DNA from: an uncultured Parasphingopyxis sp.
Lineage (GTDB): Bacteria > Pseudomonadota > Alphaproteobacteria > Sphingomonadales > Sphingomonadaceae
Length of the DNA: 53,761 nucleotides
NCBI RefSeq assembly: GCF_937129435.1
Contig: NZ_CAKZNF010000083.1
Span: 1 to 53,761, forward strand
Direction of reading: 5' to 3'
Part shown: positions 6,762 through 15,823 of the stretch, in pieces
Layout of the letters: every line of letters starts with the position of its first letter
How positions within the stretch are numbered: the first letter of the stretch is position 1
Translations under genes and position numbers: made by a program
Notes under the pieces: model-generated
Seen by the model: only the letters and a program-made list of their open reading frames with translations
Databases searched by the model: none
Told to the model about the DNA's origin: nothing

Positions 6762-9700
6762 ATGGCCGAAACCGCCGCAGACCCAGCCGGATGGCGCTTT
6801 GCGATCGATCGCGGCGGGACATTCACCGATATCGTGGCCACCGCGCCCGATGGCACGGTTCATGTCGAAAAGCTGCTGTCTGACGATCCGGAACGCTATG
6901 ACGATGCCGCGACCGAGGGCATTCGCCGGTTGATCGAACGCGAAGGCGGCGGTGCGGTCGAAAGTGTGAAGATGGGCACGACGGTCGCGACCAATGCACT
7001 GCTCGAACGCAAGGGCGAGCGGACGATGCTGGCGATCACGCGCGGGTATGGCGATGCCTTGCGGATCGGCTATCAGGCGCGGCCGGAGATTTTTGCGCGG
7101 CATATCGAACTGCCGAGCCAGCTCTACGAGCGGGTCGTCGAGATCGATGAGCGGGTCTGGGTCGATGGAACAGTCGAGACCGCGCTCGACATGGCCGCGG
7201 CACGGGAAGCTTTCCAATCGGCCTATGACGACGGCTTCCGTTCGATCGCGATCGTGCTGATGCATGGCTGGCAATTCACCGATCACGAAGCGCGGCTGGC
7301 CGCGATCGCGCGCGAAATCGGCTTCGCGCAGATTTCGGTGAGTCACGAAGTCGGACCGCTGATCAAGCTTGTCGGCCGGGGCGATACGACCGTGATCGAC
7401 GCCTATCTCTCGCCCGTGCTCGACCGCTATATCGACAAGATGACGGGCGCGCTCGATGATCGCGCGCGGCTTCTTTTCATGCAGTCGAGCGGGGGGCTGG
7501 TCGACGCGCAGAAATTTCGCGGCAAGGATGCGATCCTCTCTGGCCCGGCAGGCGGTATTGTCGGCATGGTCAAGACGGCGGAGGAAGCCGGGTTCGACAA
7601 GATCATCGGCTTCGACATGGGCGGTACCTCCACCGATGTGTCGCATTTTGCCGGGAGCTTTGAGCGTACCAATGAAAGCGTGGTCGCAGGCGTTCGTGTC
7701 CGCGCGCCGATGCTGCAGATCCATACCGTGGCGGCGGGGGGCGGGTCGATCTGCGATTTCGACGGCAGCCGGTTTCGCGTCGGGCCGGACAGCGCGGGTG
7801 CGGTGCCCGGCCCCGCCTGCTACCGGCGCGGCGGCCCGCTGACGGTCACCGATTGCAACGTCATGCTCGGCAAGATCGACGCCGCGCATTTCCCGCATGT
7901 CTTCGGCGAAGCAGGCGACCAGCCGATCGACACCGAAATCGTGCGAGAAAAATTTGCCAAACTCGCCGAAGAGATTGAGGCCGAGACGGGCAACCGGATG
8001 ACACCGGAGGACATCGCCAAGGGCTTTTTGCGCATCGCCGTCGACAATATGGCGAACGCGATCAAGAAAATCTCGATCGCGCGGGGTCACGATGTCTCGC
8101 GCTACACGTTGCAATGTTTCGGCGGGGCGGGCGGGCAGCATGCGTGCCTCGTCGCCGACGCGCTCGGCATGGAACGGGTGATGATCCATCCGCTCGCCGG
8201 CGTGCTCTCGGCGCATGGCATGGGGCTCGCCGACATGACCGTGCTGCGGCAGGAGACGTTCGGGAGACCCTTGGGCGAGGACGCCCAAGAGCGGCTGGAT
8301 GCTTTGGCGCAGGACGCGCAGTCTGCGCTCGAAGAGCAGGGCGTTCCCCTCGATCGGATCGAAACGCATCGCCGCGCGGCGTTACGCTATGCGGGGAGCG
8401 ACAGTACGCTCGAAATCGCAATCGAAGAAGCCGAGGCGATGCGCGGCGCGTTCGAAACGGAGCACAAGCGCCGCTTCGGCTATGCGGATGACGGCGCCGA
8501 AGTGATCGTCGAAACGCTGATCGTCGAGGGCATTGGTAAGTCTTCCCCGGCGCGAAGCGCGTCGGCCGAGGGGACGGGCGGAACGCATACACAACCGCTC
8601 CCCCTCAGCGCGGAAAGCCCCTCCGCCATTTCCGATGGAAATGGCACCTCCCCCGACGGCCTTCGGCCGGGGGTGGATCGGATTGTCGACCGCGCCTCGC
8701 TTACTCGCCGCGACACCGTCACCGGCCCCGCTCTCATCACCGAACAGACTGCCACCACCTTTGTCGAACCCGGCTGGCAGGCGGCGCTCGACGATCATGC
8801 CAACCTGATCCTGACCCGCGCCGAGGCACGACAGGCGGACCATGCCATCGGCACCGAAGTCGATCCCGTCGCGCTCGAAATCTTCAACAACCTGTTCATG
8901 GCGATTGCCGAGGAGATGGGCGTCGCGCTGCAAAGCACGGCGAGTTCGGTCAACATCAAGGAGCGGCTCGATTTCTCCTGCGCGCTGTTCGATCCGGAAG
9001 GGGCGCTGATCGCCAATGCGCCGCATATCCCCGTTCATCTCGGATCGATGGGCGACAGCATTCGCACGGTGATCGAGGCGCGGGGAAACGCGGCGGATGG
9101 GCGCGGCATCCGGCGCGGTGACGCCTATGTCCTCAACGCGCCCTATCGCGGCGGCACGCACCTTCCCGACATCACCGTGATCGTTCCCGTCTTCCATGAG
9201 GGCGAGGATGCGCCCGCCGCCTATGTCGCGGCGCGCGGGCATCATGCCGATATCGGCGGCATCGCGCCCGGATCGATGCCACCCGACAGCACTTCCATCG
9301 AGCAGGAAGGCGTGATGCTCGACAATGTGCTGATGGTCGATGAGGGGTACTTTCTCGAATCCGAGATGCGCGAACTGCTCGGCGCGGGCGATCATCCGGC
9401 ACGCAATATCGATCGCAACATTTCCGATCTCAAGGCGCAGCTCGCCGCCTGCACGCGCGGCGCGGAGGAGCTCAATCGCATCGCTGGAGAGTATGGCCGC
9501 GATGTGGTCGCCGCCTATATGGAGCATGTCCTCGCCAATGCGGAGGAGGCGGTGCGGCGGCTCATCGCGAAGCTCGACGACGGCAACTTCACCTACGCGA
9601 TGGACAACGGTGCGCAGGTTGCGGTGCGCATCGCCGTCGACCGTGAGAACCGCTCCGCGACGATAGATTTCACCGGCACCAGCGACCAGCAGCCCGACAA

Positions 9701-10409
9701 TTTCAACGCGCCCTATTCGATCACGCGGGCCGCGACGCTCTATGTCGTGCGCACGCTGATCGACGATGTCATCCCGATGAACGACGGGTGTCTGCGCCCG
9801 ATCGAGCTGATCGTCCCGGAGGGTTCGATGCTCCGCCCGGCCTGGCCCGCCGCCGTCGTCGCCGGCAATGTCGAGACGAGCCAGGTGGTGACCGATGCCC
9901 TGTTCGCTGCGACCGGCCGGCTCGCGCCGAGCGCCGGAACGATGAACAACTTCACCTTCGGCAACGATCGCCACCAATATTACGAGACCATCGCCGGCGG
10001 CTCCGGCGCGGGCCCCGACCATGACGGCACGAGCGCCGTGCAGACCCATATGACCAACAGCCGCCTGACCGATCCGGAAATCTTCGAGACGCGGTTACCG
10101 GTGCTGCTCGAAAGCTTTTCGATCCGGAAAGGCTCCGGCGGAACGGGAACGCATCATGGTGGAGACGGAACGGTGCGGCGCGTGCGGTTCCTGGAGGCGA
10201 TGCGCGCCAACATGCTCGCCAACCGCCGCAAGATCGCGCCGCGTGGCATAGCGGGCGGCGGCGATGCGAAGCCGGGTGCGAACTACGTCCTGCGGACCGA
10301 TGGAACGCGCGAAGACCTGCCCGCCACTGCGGCTGCCGAACTCGCTCCGGGCGATGTTTATGTTGTCGAAACGCCGGGCGGCGGCGGCTATGGGGAGGCA
10401 GACAAGTGA
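6762..10409 (+). CDS. 5-oxoprolinase / hydantoinase, fused HyuA-HyuB type
   Basis: This 1215-residue protein is the fusion of hydantoinase A and B domains seen in ATP-dependent 5-oxoprolinase (OPLAH type), which opens 5-oxo-L-proline to glutamate with ATP. The A half starts with the phosphate-binding motif IDRGGTFTD, then [22 protein letters not shown] and a glycine-rich AAGGGS segment. The B half starts near residue 695 ([12 protein letters not shown]) and contains LDFSCALFD and [12 protein letters not shown], ending in [13 protein letters not shown] 6762 is used; TTG 6750 is an alternative. Residues about 594-638, in the linker before the end of the A half, are low-complexity and are encoded by a palindromic repeat (8542-8675) that keeps the frame. 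Related hydantoin or acetone-carboxylase-like activities cannot be excluded, but the neighbours favour oxoproline. Confidence 0.88.
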   Translation: MAETAADPAGWRFAIDRGGTFTDIVATAPDGTVHVEKLLSDDPERYDDAATEGIRRLIEREGGGAVESVKMGTTVATNALLERKGERTMLAITRGYGDALRIGYQARPEIFARHIELPSQLYERVVEIDERVWVDGTVETALDMAAAREAFQSAYDDGFRSIAIVLMHGWQFTDHEARLAAIAREIGFAQISVSHEVGPLIKLVGRGDTTVIDAYLSPVLDRYIDKMTGALDDRARLLFMQSSGGLVDAQKFRGKDAILSGPAGGIVGMVKTAEEAGFDKIIGFDMGGTSTDVSHFAGSFERTNESVVAGVRVRAPMLQIHTVAAGGGSICDFDGSRFRVGPDSAGAVPGPACYRRGGPLTVTDCNVMLGKIDAAHFPHVFGEAGDQPIDTEIVREKFAKLAEEIEAETGNRMTPEDIAKGFLRIAVDNMANAIKKISIARGHDVSRYTLQCFGGAGGQHACLVADALGMERVMIHPLAGVLSAHGMGLADMTVLRQETFGRPLGEDAQERLDALAQDAQSALEEQGVPLDRIETHRRAALRYAGSDSTLEIAIEEAEAMRGAFETEHKRRFGYADDGAEVIVETLIVEGIGKSSPARSASAEGTGGTHTQPLPLSAESPSAISDGNGTSPDGLRPGVDRIVDRASLTRRDTVTGPALITEQTATTFVEPGWQAALDDHANLILTRAEARQADHAIGTEVDPVALEIFNNLFMAIAEEMGVALQSTASSVNIKERLDFSCALFDPEGALIANAPHIPVHLGSMGDSIRTVIEARGNAADGRGIRRGDAYVLNAPYRGGTHLPDITVIVPVFHEGEDAPAAYVAARGHHADIGGIAPGSMPPDSTSIEQEGVMLDNVLMVDEGYFLESEMRELLGAGDHPARNIDRNISDLKAQLAACTRGAEELNRIAGEYGRDVVAAYMEHVLANAEEAVRRLIAKLDDGNFTYAMDNGAQVAVRIAVDRENRSATIDFTGTSDQQPDNFNAPYSITRAATLYVVRTLIDDVIPMNDGCLRPIELIVPEGSMLRPAWPAAVVAGNVETSQVVTDALFAATGRLAPSAGTMNNFTFGNDRHQYYETIAGGSGAGPDHDGTSAVQTHMTNSRLTDPEIFETRLPVLLESFSIRKGSGGTGTHHGGDGTVRRVRFLEAMRANMLANRRKIAPRGIAGGGDAKPGANYVLRTDGTREDLPATAAAELAPGDVYVVETPGGGGYGEADK
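8542..8675 (+). repeat. palindromic repeat element inserted in frame in the oxoprolinase gene
   Basis: Three hairpins follow each other inside an open reading frame. The first is an imperfect one around 8544-8574 (CCCCGGCGCG, AAG, CGCG.., GAGGGG). The second, at 8625-8645, is perfect: GCCATTTCC, GAT, GGAAATGGC. The third, at 8650-8673, is CCCCCGACGGCC, TTC, GGCC, GGGGG with a 2-base bulge. The translated stretch is rich in S, G, P, T and A and resembles nothing in the enzyme. The DNA looks like the intergenic palindromic elements common in sphingomonads. The reading frame is kept through all of it. Confidence 0.75.
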
Positions 10410-10418
10410 AGATACCCT

Positions 10419-10506
10419 CGTCATTCCTGCGGAGGCGGGAATCCATCGCCTGCCGTTGCATCAAGTGGCACAGCCAGGAGCAGGATCCCCGCCTTCGCGG
10501 GGATAT
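10419..10506. repeat. dispersed palindromic repeat between oxoprolinase and DUF969
   Basis: The stretch begins CGTCATTCCTGCGGAGGCGG and ends in a perfect hairpin ATCCCCGC, CTTC, GCGGGGAT (10485-10504). It has the look of a common intergenic repeat (attcc-ngc-ggaggcgggaatcca type). It fills the 127-bp gap in an otherwise tightly packed operon and may stabilise the upstream mRNA or attenuate downstream expression. No start codon in it has a proper ribosome site, so the apparent reading frame through it is not coding. Confidence 0.65.
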
Positions 10507-10536
10507 CGGAAGTTGTTCTGCCCGGCGCTCCGCCCC

Positions 10537-11244
10537 ATGAACGACTATCTCGTCCTTTCCGGCATCCTCGTCGTCATCATCGGCTTCGCGCTGAAGATGA
10601 ACCCGTTGCTCGTCGTCACCGTCTCGGCGATCGTGACGGGCCTGCTCGGTCAATTGCCGCTGATCGAGGTGATCGAGGCGTTCGGCAAGGCGTTCAACGA
10701 CAACCGCTATATCAGCGTCGTCTGGATCGTGCTGCCGGTGATCGGCCTGCTCGAACGCTATGGGCTGCAGCAGCGCGCCCGGACCATGATCGAGCGCATT
10801 CGCGGTGCGACGATGGGGCGGTTACTGCTGCTCTACCTTGCCTTCCGCCAGATCACCGCCGCGCTCGGCCTGACATCAGTCGCCGGCCCCGCGCAGACGG
10901 TGCGCCCGCTTGTCGCGCCGATGGCCGAGGCGGCGGCGGAAAAGACCCATGGCGAACTTGAAGAGGACGAGCGCCAGCAGGTGCTCGGCATGTCGGCGGC
11001 GACCGACAATGTCGGGCTGTTCTTCGGCGAGGACATCTTCGTTGCCATCGCCTCGATCCTGCTGATCCAGGGCGTGTTCCAGAGCTATGGCTATGAACTG
11101 ACGCCGCTGCAGCTGTCGGTCTGGGCGATCCCGACCGCGATCTGCGCCTTCTTCATCCACGGTTCGCGACTGCTGCTGTTCGATCGCAGATTGCGGCGCC
11201 GGCCAAGGCTGCCTGCCAAATCGTCGCCGGAGCCGAGAGCATGA
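10537..11244 (+). CDS. DUF969 membrane protein, putative 5-oxoproline permease part
   Basis: This 235-residue polytopic protein starts at ATG 10537, although the open frame extends further 5' through a repeat element. About six hydrophobic segments are seen. The family-typical blocks IGLLERYGLQQRAR and MSAATDNVGLFFGEDIF are present. DUF969 occurs as a pair with DUF979, and this pair often lies beside pyroglutamate (5-oxoproline) metabolic genes. Here it is directly behind the 5-oxoprolinase, so a joint role in uptake of 5-oxoproline is the natural inference. The stop overlaps the DUF979 start by four bases (ATGA). The C-terminal tail is basic. Confidence 0.85.
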   Translation: MNDYLVLSGILVVIIGFALKMNPLLVVTVSAIVTGLLGQLPLIEVIEAFGKAFNDNRYISVVWIVLPVIGLLERYGLQQRARTMIERIRGATMGRLLLLYLAFRQITAALGLTSVAGPAQTVRPLVAPMAEAAAEKTHGELEEDERQQVLGMSAATDNVGLFFGEDIFVAIASILLIQGVFQSYGYELTPLQLSVWAIPTAICAFFIHGSRLLLFDRRLRRRPRLPAKSSPEPRA

Positions 11245-12194
11245 TTACGCTCGGCTGGCTCTACGTCCTTGCAGGCATCGTCTTCACCGCCTTTGCGTTG
11301 ATGAGCGCGATCGACCGGACCAATTCGAAGCGGTTCGGCAACGCGGCCTTTTGGGGCCTGCTGGCGTTCAGCTTCTTCTACGGCGACGCGCTCAGCGATC
11401 TCGGTAACGGAATTCTCGTGCTGGCGCTGGTCGCGATTGCGGGCTTCGGGATGCTGGGCCGGGGCCAACCGGTGACGACGAGCGATGGCCTGCGCGCGGA
11501 ACTGGCGGCGAAGTTCGGCAACAAGCTGTTCCTGCCCGCGCTGCTGATCCCGATCACCGCCTTCGCCGGGACGATCCTCTACAACTATACCGCGTTCGGC
11601 GGGTCCGGCTTGTTCGAGGAACGTTGGGTCACGCTGATCCTGCTCGGCATTGGCGTGCTCGCCGCACTGGCGCTCGCCTGTATCTGGTTCCGCCCCCCGG
11701 CGCTGGCACCGGTCGAGGAGGGGCGGCGGCTGATGGATTCGATCGGCTGGGCCGCGGTGCTGCCGCAGATGCTCGCGGCGCTGGGCGCCGTGTTCGCGCT
11801 GGCCGGGGTCGGCGATGTGATCGGCCAGATCGCGGGCAATGTGATTCCGGAGGGCAATGTCTTTGTCGCCGTCCTCATCTACGCGCTCGGCATGGCGCTG
11901 TTCACGATGATCATGGGCAACGCCTTCGCCGCCTTCCCCGTTATGGCGGCGGCAATCGGCATTCCGGTGCTGGTACAGGGCTTCGGTGGCGATCCGGCGA
12001 TCATCGGCGCAATAGGGATGCTCGCGGGATTCTGCGGCACGCTGATGACGCCGATGGCCGCCAACTTCAACATCGTCCCCGCTGCGCTGCTCGAGATGAA
12101 GAGCCAGTATGGCGTCATCCGGATGCAGATCTGGACGGCGATTCCCCTGCTCGCTTGCAATATCGCTCTGATTTATTGGTTGGCGTTCCGATGA
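11241..12194 (+). CDS. DUF979 membrane protein, putative 5-oxoproline permease part
   Basis: The 317-residue protein has eight to ten hydrophobic segments, beginning with LGWLYVLAGIVFTAFALMSA. A conserved NAFAAFPVMAAAIGIP block and GFCGTLMTPMAANFNI near the C-terminus are typical of the family. It overlaps DUF969 by 4 bp and DUF2891 by 4 bp (ATG of the next gene inside its end), so the three are coupled. The substrate is inferred from the oxoprolinase in the same operon. No ATPase or binding protein is nearby, so a secondary transporter is more likely than an ABC system. Confidence 0.85.
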   Translation: MITLGWLYVLAGIVFTAFALMSAIDRTNSKRFGNAAFWGLLAFSFFYGDALSDLGNGILVLALVAIAGFGMLGRGQPVTTSDGLRAELAAKFGNKLFLPALLIPITAFAGTILYNYTAFGGSGLFEERWVTLILLGIGVLAALALACIWFRPPALAPVEEGRRLMDSIGWAAVLPQMLAALGAVFALAGVGDVIGQIAGNVIPEGNVFVAVLIYALGMALFTMIMGNAFAAFPVMAAAIGIPVLVQGFGGDPAIIGAIGMLAGFCGTLMTPMAANFNIVPAALLEMKSQYGVIRMQIWTAIPLLACNIALIYWLAFR

Positions 12195-13192
12195 CCGATC
12201 TTACCCCCGCCCATGCCGACCGGTTCGCCCGCATCGCGCTGGGCCATGTCATGCGCGAATTTCCGCACAAGCTCGACCATGTGATGAACGGGCCGGAGGA
12301 TGTGCGCGGGCCGAAGGAATTGCATCCGATCTTCCATGGCAGCTTCGACTGGCACAGCTGCGTCCATAGCTGGTGGATGATGCTGACGCTGCGGCGGCTG
12401 TTCCCCGACCGGCCCTTTGCCGCCGACGTCACCGCGCTCGCCGACTTTATGCTGACCGAGGACAAGGCGGCCGGCGAACTGGCCTATCTCGACCGCGCCT
12501 ATTCCGGCGGTTTCGAGCGGCCCTATGGTTGGGCGTGGCTGCTGGCCCTGCATGGCGAGGCGGCGCGGCATCCGGACCGCGACTGGGCCGCCAACCTCGA
12601 GCCGCTGGCGCGCGAATTTGCCGAGCGGTTCAAGCTGTTCCTCCCGAAACAGGGCTATCCGATCCGCACCGGAACGCATTACAACACCGCCTTCGCGCTC
12701 GACCTCGCCCATGGCTGGGCCAGCGACCACGACTCCGCCTTGGCCGAGCTGATCGTCGAGCGGGCGGGTTTCTATTACGGCATGGACCGGGACTGCCAGG
12801 CATGGGAACCGGGGGGCGATGAATTCCTGTCCTCGGCGATGATCGAGGCGCTGGCGATGAAGGCGGTGATGGACGCGCCCGCCTTTCGCGGCTGGTTCGC
12901 CGATTTTCTCCCCCGGCTCGATATCGGTCAGCCCACGAGTCTGTTCACACCTGCCGTGCCGAGCGACCGCAGCGACGGGAAGATCGCGCATCTCGACGGG
13001 TTCAACCTGTGTCGTGCCTGGTGCTGGCGCGAGATTGCGGCGACGCTCGACGAGAATATGGCGGCGCAGGCGCGCGAGACCGCCGAGCGCCACCTCGCGG
13101 CGAGCCTGCCGCATGTCGAGGGCGACTATATGGGCGAACATTGGCTGGCGAGCTTTGCGGTGCTGGCGCTGCTCGCGCCGGGCGCAAACTAG
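12191..13192 (+). CDS. DUF2891 family protein
   Basis: The 333-residue soluble protein starts at ATG 12191, overlapping the end of DUF979; the frame is open further upstream but without a sensible start. It carries the family blocks HPIFHGSFDWHSCVHSWW near the N-terminus, and RTGTHYNTAFAL and DRDCQAWEPGGDEFLS in the C-terminal half. The fold is probably an alpha/alpha toroid with conserved His, Trp and Asp in the centre, which suggests a hydrolase or lyase, but no activity is established that I know of. Its position as last gene of the oxoproline operon suggests a related substrate, perhaps a pyroglutamyl or other blocked amino acid compound. Confidence 0.8.
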   Translation: MTDLTPAHADRFARIALGHVMREFPHKLDHVMNGPEDVRGPKELHPIFHGSFDWHSCVHSWWMMLTLRRLFPDRPFAADVTALADFMLTEDKAAGELAYLDRAYSGGFERPYGWAWLLALHGEAARHPDRDWAANLEPLAREFAERFKLFLPKQGYPIRTGTHYNTAFALDLAHGWASDHDSALAELIVERAGFYYGMDRDCQAWEPGGDEFLSSAMIEALAMKAVMDAPAFRGWFADFLPRLDIGQPTSLFTPAVPSDRSDGKIAHLDGFNLCRAWCWREIAATLDENMAAQARETAERHLAASLPHVEGDYMGEHWLASFAVLALLAPGAN

Positions 13193-13210
13193 CGGCGACC
13201 CCCAGCTTTT

Positions 13211-13296
13211 CGTCATTGCGAGGATCGCGAAGCAATCCAGGGCGTATCGCGCCACACTCTGGATTGCCGCGTCGCCTTCGGCTCGTCGCAATGACG
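13211..13296. repeat. nested palindromic repeat element
   Basis: The ends are CGTCATTGCG (13211-13220) and CGCAATGACG (13287-13296), a perfect 10-bp inverted pair. Inside them lies a second pair, GCAATCCAG (13232-13240) and CTGGATTGC (13259-13267). The element fills the gap between two convergent genes and can act as a bidirectional transcription end. It is a typical dispersed element of this bacterial group. Confidence 0.7.
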
Positions 13297-13297
13297 G

Positions 13298-14593
13298 TTA
13301 GAGAGTCCAGTAACGGACATCGCCGAAATCACGGTCGCGCCAGATGCCCTTGAGATCGGCGACGGCGCCCCCTTCGTCCACCATTGCCGCAATCGCGTCG
13401 GCGTCCATCGCCCGATAATCCGCATGATCGACGGCGCAAAGGACGAGATCGTAGCGACCGGAGAGCGCGTCGGCATCGGGAGCGGTGCTGTAGATGCGCT
13501 CCGCTTCGCCGGTGTCCGCCAGCGGATCGTGCAGCGTTACGTCGAAACCGCGAGACCGGAGTCTAGTCACCACATCGAGCACCCGCGAATTGCGCAGGTC
13601 GGGCACGTCGCGCTTGAAGGTGAGGCCCATGACGAGGACGCGGCCGCTCTCCATCGCCAGCGCGTCGAGCATCGCATCCGTCGTCCATGCGCCCATTGCG
13701 TCGTTCACAGCGCGGCCGGACAGCACGATCTTGGGGTCATGACCCGCCGCCTGCGCCGCGTGCGCCAGGTAGAAGGGATCGACGCCGATACAATGGCCGC
13801 CGACAAGACCGGGTTTGAAATCGAGGAAATTCCATTTGGTGTTCGCCGCTTCGAGAACGTCCCAGATCGAGATATCCATCCGCGCGAAGATCTGCGTGAT
13901 TTCGTTCATGAAGGCGACGTTGATGTCGCGCTGGGCGTTCTCGATCACCTTCGCGGCCTCGGCGGCGCGGATCGAGGCGGCGGGAAAGCAGCCTGCGGCG
14001 GTGACCTTGCCGTAGACGGCCATCAGGGCCTCGCGCACGTCCGCACTTTCTCCGGCGACAACCTTTACGATCCGGTCGATGCTGTGTTCGCGATCGCCGG
14101 GATTGATGCGTTCGGGTGAATAGCCGAGGCGGAAATGTGGTCCATGTTCGAGGCCCGAAGCGGCAGCCAGTTCGGGCCCGCAGACATCCTCGGTCACGCC
14201 CGGATAGACGGTACTTTCATAGCAGACGATGGCGCAGCGGCCGGGCGACAGCAGCTTGGCGACCGTGCGCGTCGCCGCGAGGACGGGATCGAGGTCCGGC
14301 CTGTTGTCCGCATCGACCGGAGTCGGGACCGTCACGATATAGACGTCCGCACCCGCGCAATCGGCAGGATCGGCGGTCAGTTCGAGCGCGCTTTCGCGCA
14401 ACGCTTCGCCGTCGACCTCGTTCGTGCGGTCATGCCCCTCGCGCAACTCGGCGATCCGGCTCTCGTCGATATCGAGCCCGACGCAATCGAAATGCCGCGC
14501 CAGCGCGACGGCGAGCGGCAGGCCGACATAGCCGAGTCCGATCACGGCAATGCGGGTGTTCTCGTCGATGGCGGGGAGGGCGTTGTCGGTCAT
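13298..14593 (-). CDS. tviB: UDP-sugar (HexNAc) 6-dehydrogenase, TviB/WbpO type
   Basis: The 431-residue enzyme oxidises C6 of a UDP-N-acetylhexosamine to the uronic acid with 2 NAD+. The N-terminus has the Rossmann motif IAVIGLGYVGLPLA. VPTPVD, ESTVYPGVTE and SPERINPGD follow. The central AAKVIENAQRDINVAFMNE and GLVGGHCIGVDP carry the catalytic Cys and Lys/Asn residues of the family, and FKRDVPDLRNSR starts the C-terminal domain. Length and motifs fit Vi-antigen type TviB/WbpO rather than UDP-glucose dehydrogenase. It serves surface polysaccharide synthesis. No other polysaccharide gene is beside it. The start at 14593 is an ATG at the head of the conserved domain. Confidence 0.88.
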   Translation of the reverse strand: MTDNALPAIDENTRIAVIGLGYVGLPLAVALARHFDCVGLDIDESRIAELREGHDRTNEVDGEALRESALELTADPADCAGADVYIVTVPTPVDADNRPDLDPVLAATRTVAKLLSPGRCAIVCYESTVYPGVTEDVCGPELAAASGLEHGPHFRLGYSPERINPGDREHSIDRIVKVVAGESADVREALMAVYGKVTAAGCFPAASIRAAEAAKVIENAQRDINVAFMNEITQIFARMDISIWDVLEAANTKWNFLDFKPGLVGGHCIGVDPFYLAHAAQAAGHDPKIVLSGRAVNDAMGAWTTDAMLDALAMESGRVLVMGLTFKRDVPDLRNSRVLDVVTRLRSRGFDVTLHDPLADTGEAERIYSTAPDADALSGRYDLVLCAVDHADYRAMDADAIAAMVDEGGAVADLKGIWRDRDFGDVRYWTL

Positions 14594-14676
14594 GATTGCA
14601 CAGCGGTCTTTCGGGTTTCAGCGCCTCGCAGCATGGCCCCCGCTTGTCCAGCCGAAACACGCCGCGCGCATGACGG

Positions 14677-14692
14677 TTGACGCAAGCGTCAA
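14677..14692 (+). promoter_or_regulatory. palindromic operator, copy 1
   Basis: TTGACGCAAGCGTCAA is an inverted repeat (TTGACGC, AA, GCGTCAA) 40 bp before the racemase ATG. Its left arm could serve as a -35 box. Two further copies of TTGAC-N6-GTCAA stand before other catabolic genes at 20368 and 22150, so it is most likely the binding site of one repressor. Size and symmetry resemble sites of TetR- or LiuR-like regulators of acyl-CoA metabolism. Confidence 0.6.
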
Positions 14693-14731
14693 GGCTGTCA
14701 TCACAAGTCCCGACACGAAGGAGAAACCATC

Positions 14732-15823
14732 ATGACCGACCCCCATAGCGGCCCGCTGGCCGGCATCCGTATTGTCGAGTTCGACGCGATCGGCCCGGTG
14801 CCGCTTGCCGGCATGATCCTCTCCGACCTTGGCGCGGAGATTGTCCGCATCGGGCGCCCCGGAATGACGGCGCGGGTCAACGCGGCGGGGAACGCGATCC
14901 TGATGCGGGGAAGGAAGACGACCGAACTCGATCTGAAAGACCCGGCGCAGCGCGACAAGGCGCTCGACCTTATCGCACAGGCCGATGCGGTGATGGAGGG
15001 GCAGCGCCCCGGCGTGATGGAGCGGCTCGGCCTCGGACCCGAAGACTGCCTCGCCCGCAATCCGAAGCTCGTTTACGGCCGGATGACGGGCTGGGGACAG
15101 GAGGGGCCGTTGTCGCAGAGCGCGGGCCACGATATCGACTATATCGCGATCACCGGCGCGCTCGGATCGATGGGTCGCAAGGGCCAGCCGCCCTTTCCGC
15201 CGCTCAACCTTGTCGGCGATTATGGTGGGGGGACGATGTTCCTGATCATGGGCATGCTCGCTGCGATCCTGTCGGCGAAGAATACCGGCAAGGGGCAGGT
15301 CGTCGACGCCGCAATGACCGACGGTGCGGCGATCCTGATGAGCATGTTCTATGCGTTTCACGATGTCGGAACATGGAAGGCCGAGCGCGAATCGAACCTG
15401 CTCGACGGCGGCATGCCCTTCTATCGCTGCTACGAGACGGCGGACGGCAAATATATGGCCGTCGGCTGTCTCGAACCGCAATTCTACGCCGAGTTTCTCG
15501 ACAAGCTGGAATTGAACGCGGACGATTTTCCGCAGCACGATCCCGCCAACTGGCCGAAACAGGCCGAGGCGTTCGGCGCGAAATTCAAGAGCCGGTCGCG
15601 CGACGAATGGGCAGCCCATTTCGAGGGATCGGACGCCTGCGTCGCCGCTGTGCTCGATATTTCCGAAGCGCCGAAGCATCCGCACAATGTCGCCCGCAAG
15701 ACGTTCGACGAGCATGACGGCGTGCTGCACCCGATGCCCGCGCCTCGCTTTTCGGAAACGCCGGCGAAGATCGGCGAGCGTGGGACGCTGACGATCGACG
15801 AGGCGCTGGCAGCCTGGGGCTAG
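14732..15823 (+). CDS. alpha-methylacyl-CoA racemase / CaiB-BaiF family
   Basis: The 363-residue protein belongs to the type III CoA-transferase superfamily. It looks most like alpha-methylacyl-CoA racemase, which interconverts the 2R and 2S forms of 2-methylacyl-CoA so that beta-oxidation can proceed. H133 and D163 (in AGHDIDYIAITG and NLVGDYGGG) are spaced exactly as the catalytic H126 and D156 of mycobacterial MCR. Racemase-typical GPVPLAGMILSDLGAE is at the start and QVVDAAMTDGA in the middle. GAAGGAG precedes ATG 14732. The stop overlaps the convergent reductase gene by four bases (CTAG). An operator palindrome lies upstream. Confidence 0.88.
   Translation: MTDPHSGPLAGIRIVEFDAIGPVPLAGMILSDLGAEIVRIGRPGMTARVNAAGNAILMRGRKTTELDLKDPAQRDKALDLIAQADAVMEGQRPGVMERLGLGPEDCLARNPKLVYGRMTGWGQEGPLSQSAGHDIDYIAITGALGSMGRKGQPPFPPLNLVGDYGGGTMFLIMGMLAAILSAKNTGKGQVVDAAMTDGAAILMSMFYAFHDVGTWKAERESNLLDGGMPFYRCYETADGKYMAVGCLEPQFYAEFLDKLELNADDFPQHDPANWPKQAEAFGAKFKSRSRDEWAAHFEGSDACVAAVLDISEAPKHPHNVARKTFDEHDGVLHPMPAPRFSETPAKIGERGTLTIDEALAAWG

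Noticed and set aside
6351..8369. 672-residue open frame on the minus strand
   Set aside because: It overlaps the methyltransferase and the oxoprolinase, both with recognised motifs; its product shows only shadow-type composition.
11624..12190. 5' extension of the DUF2891 frame
   Set aside because: It lies wholly inside DUF979 in another frame; DUF2891 homology begins at ATG 12191.
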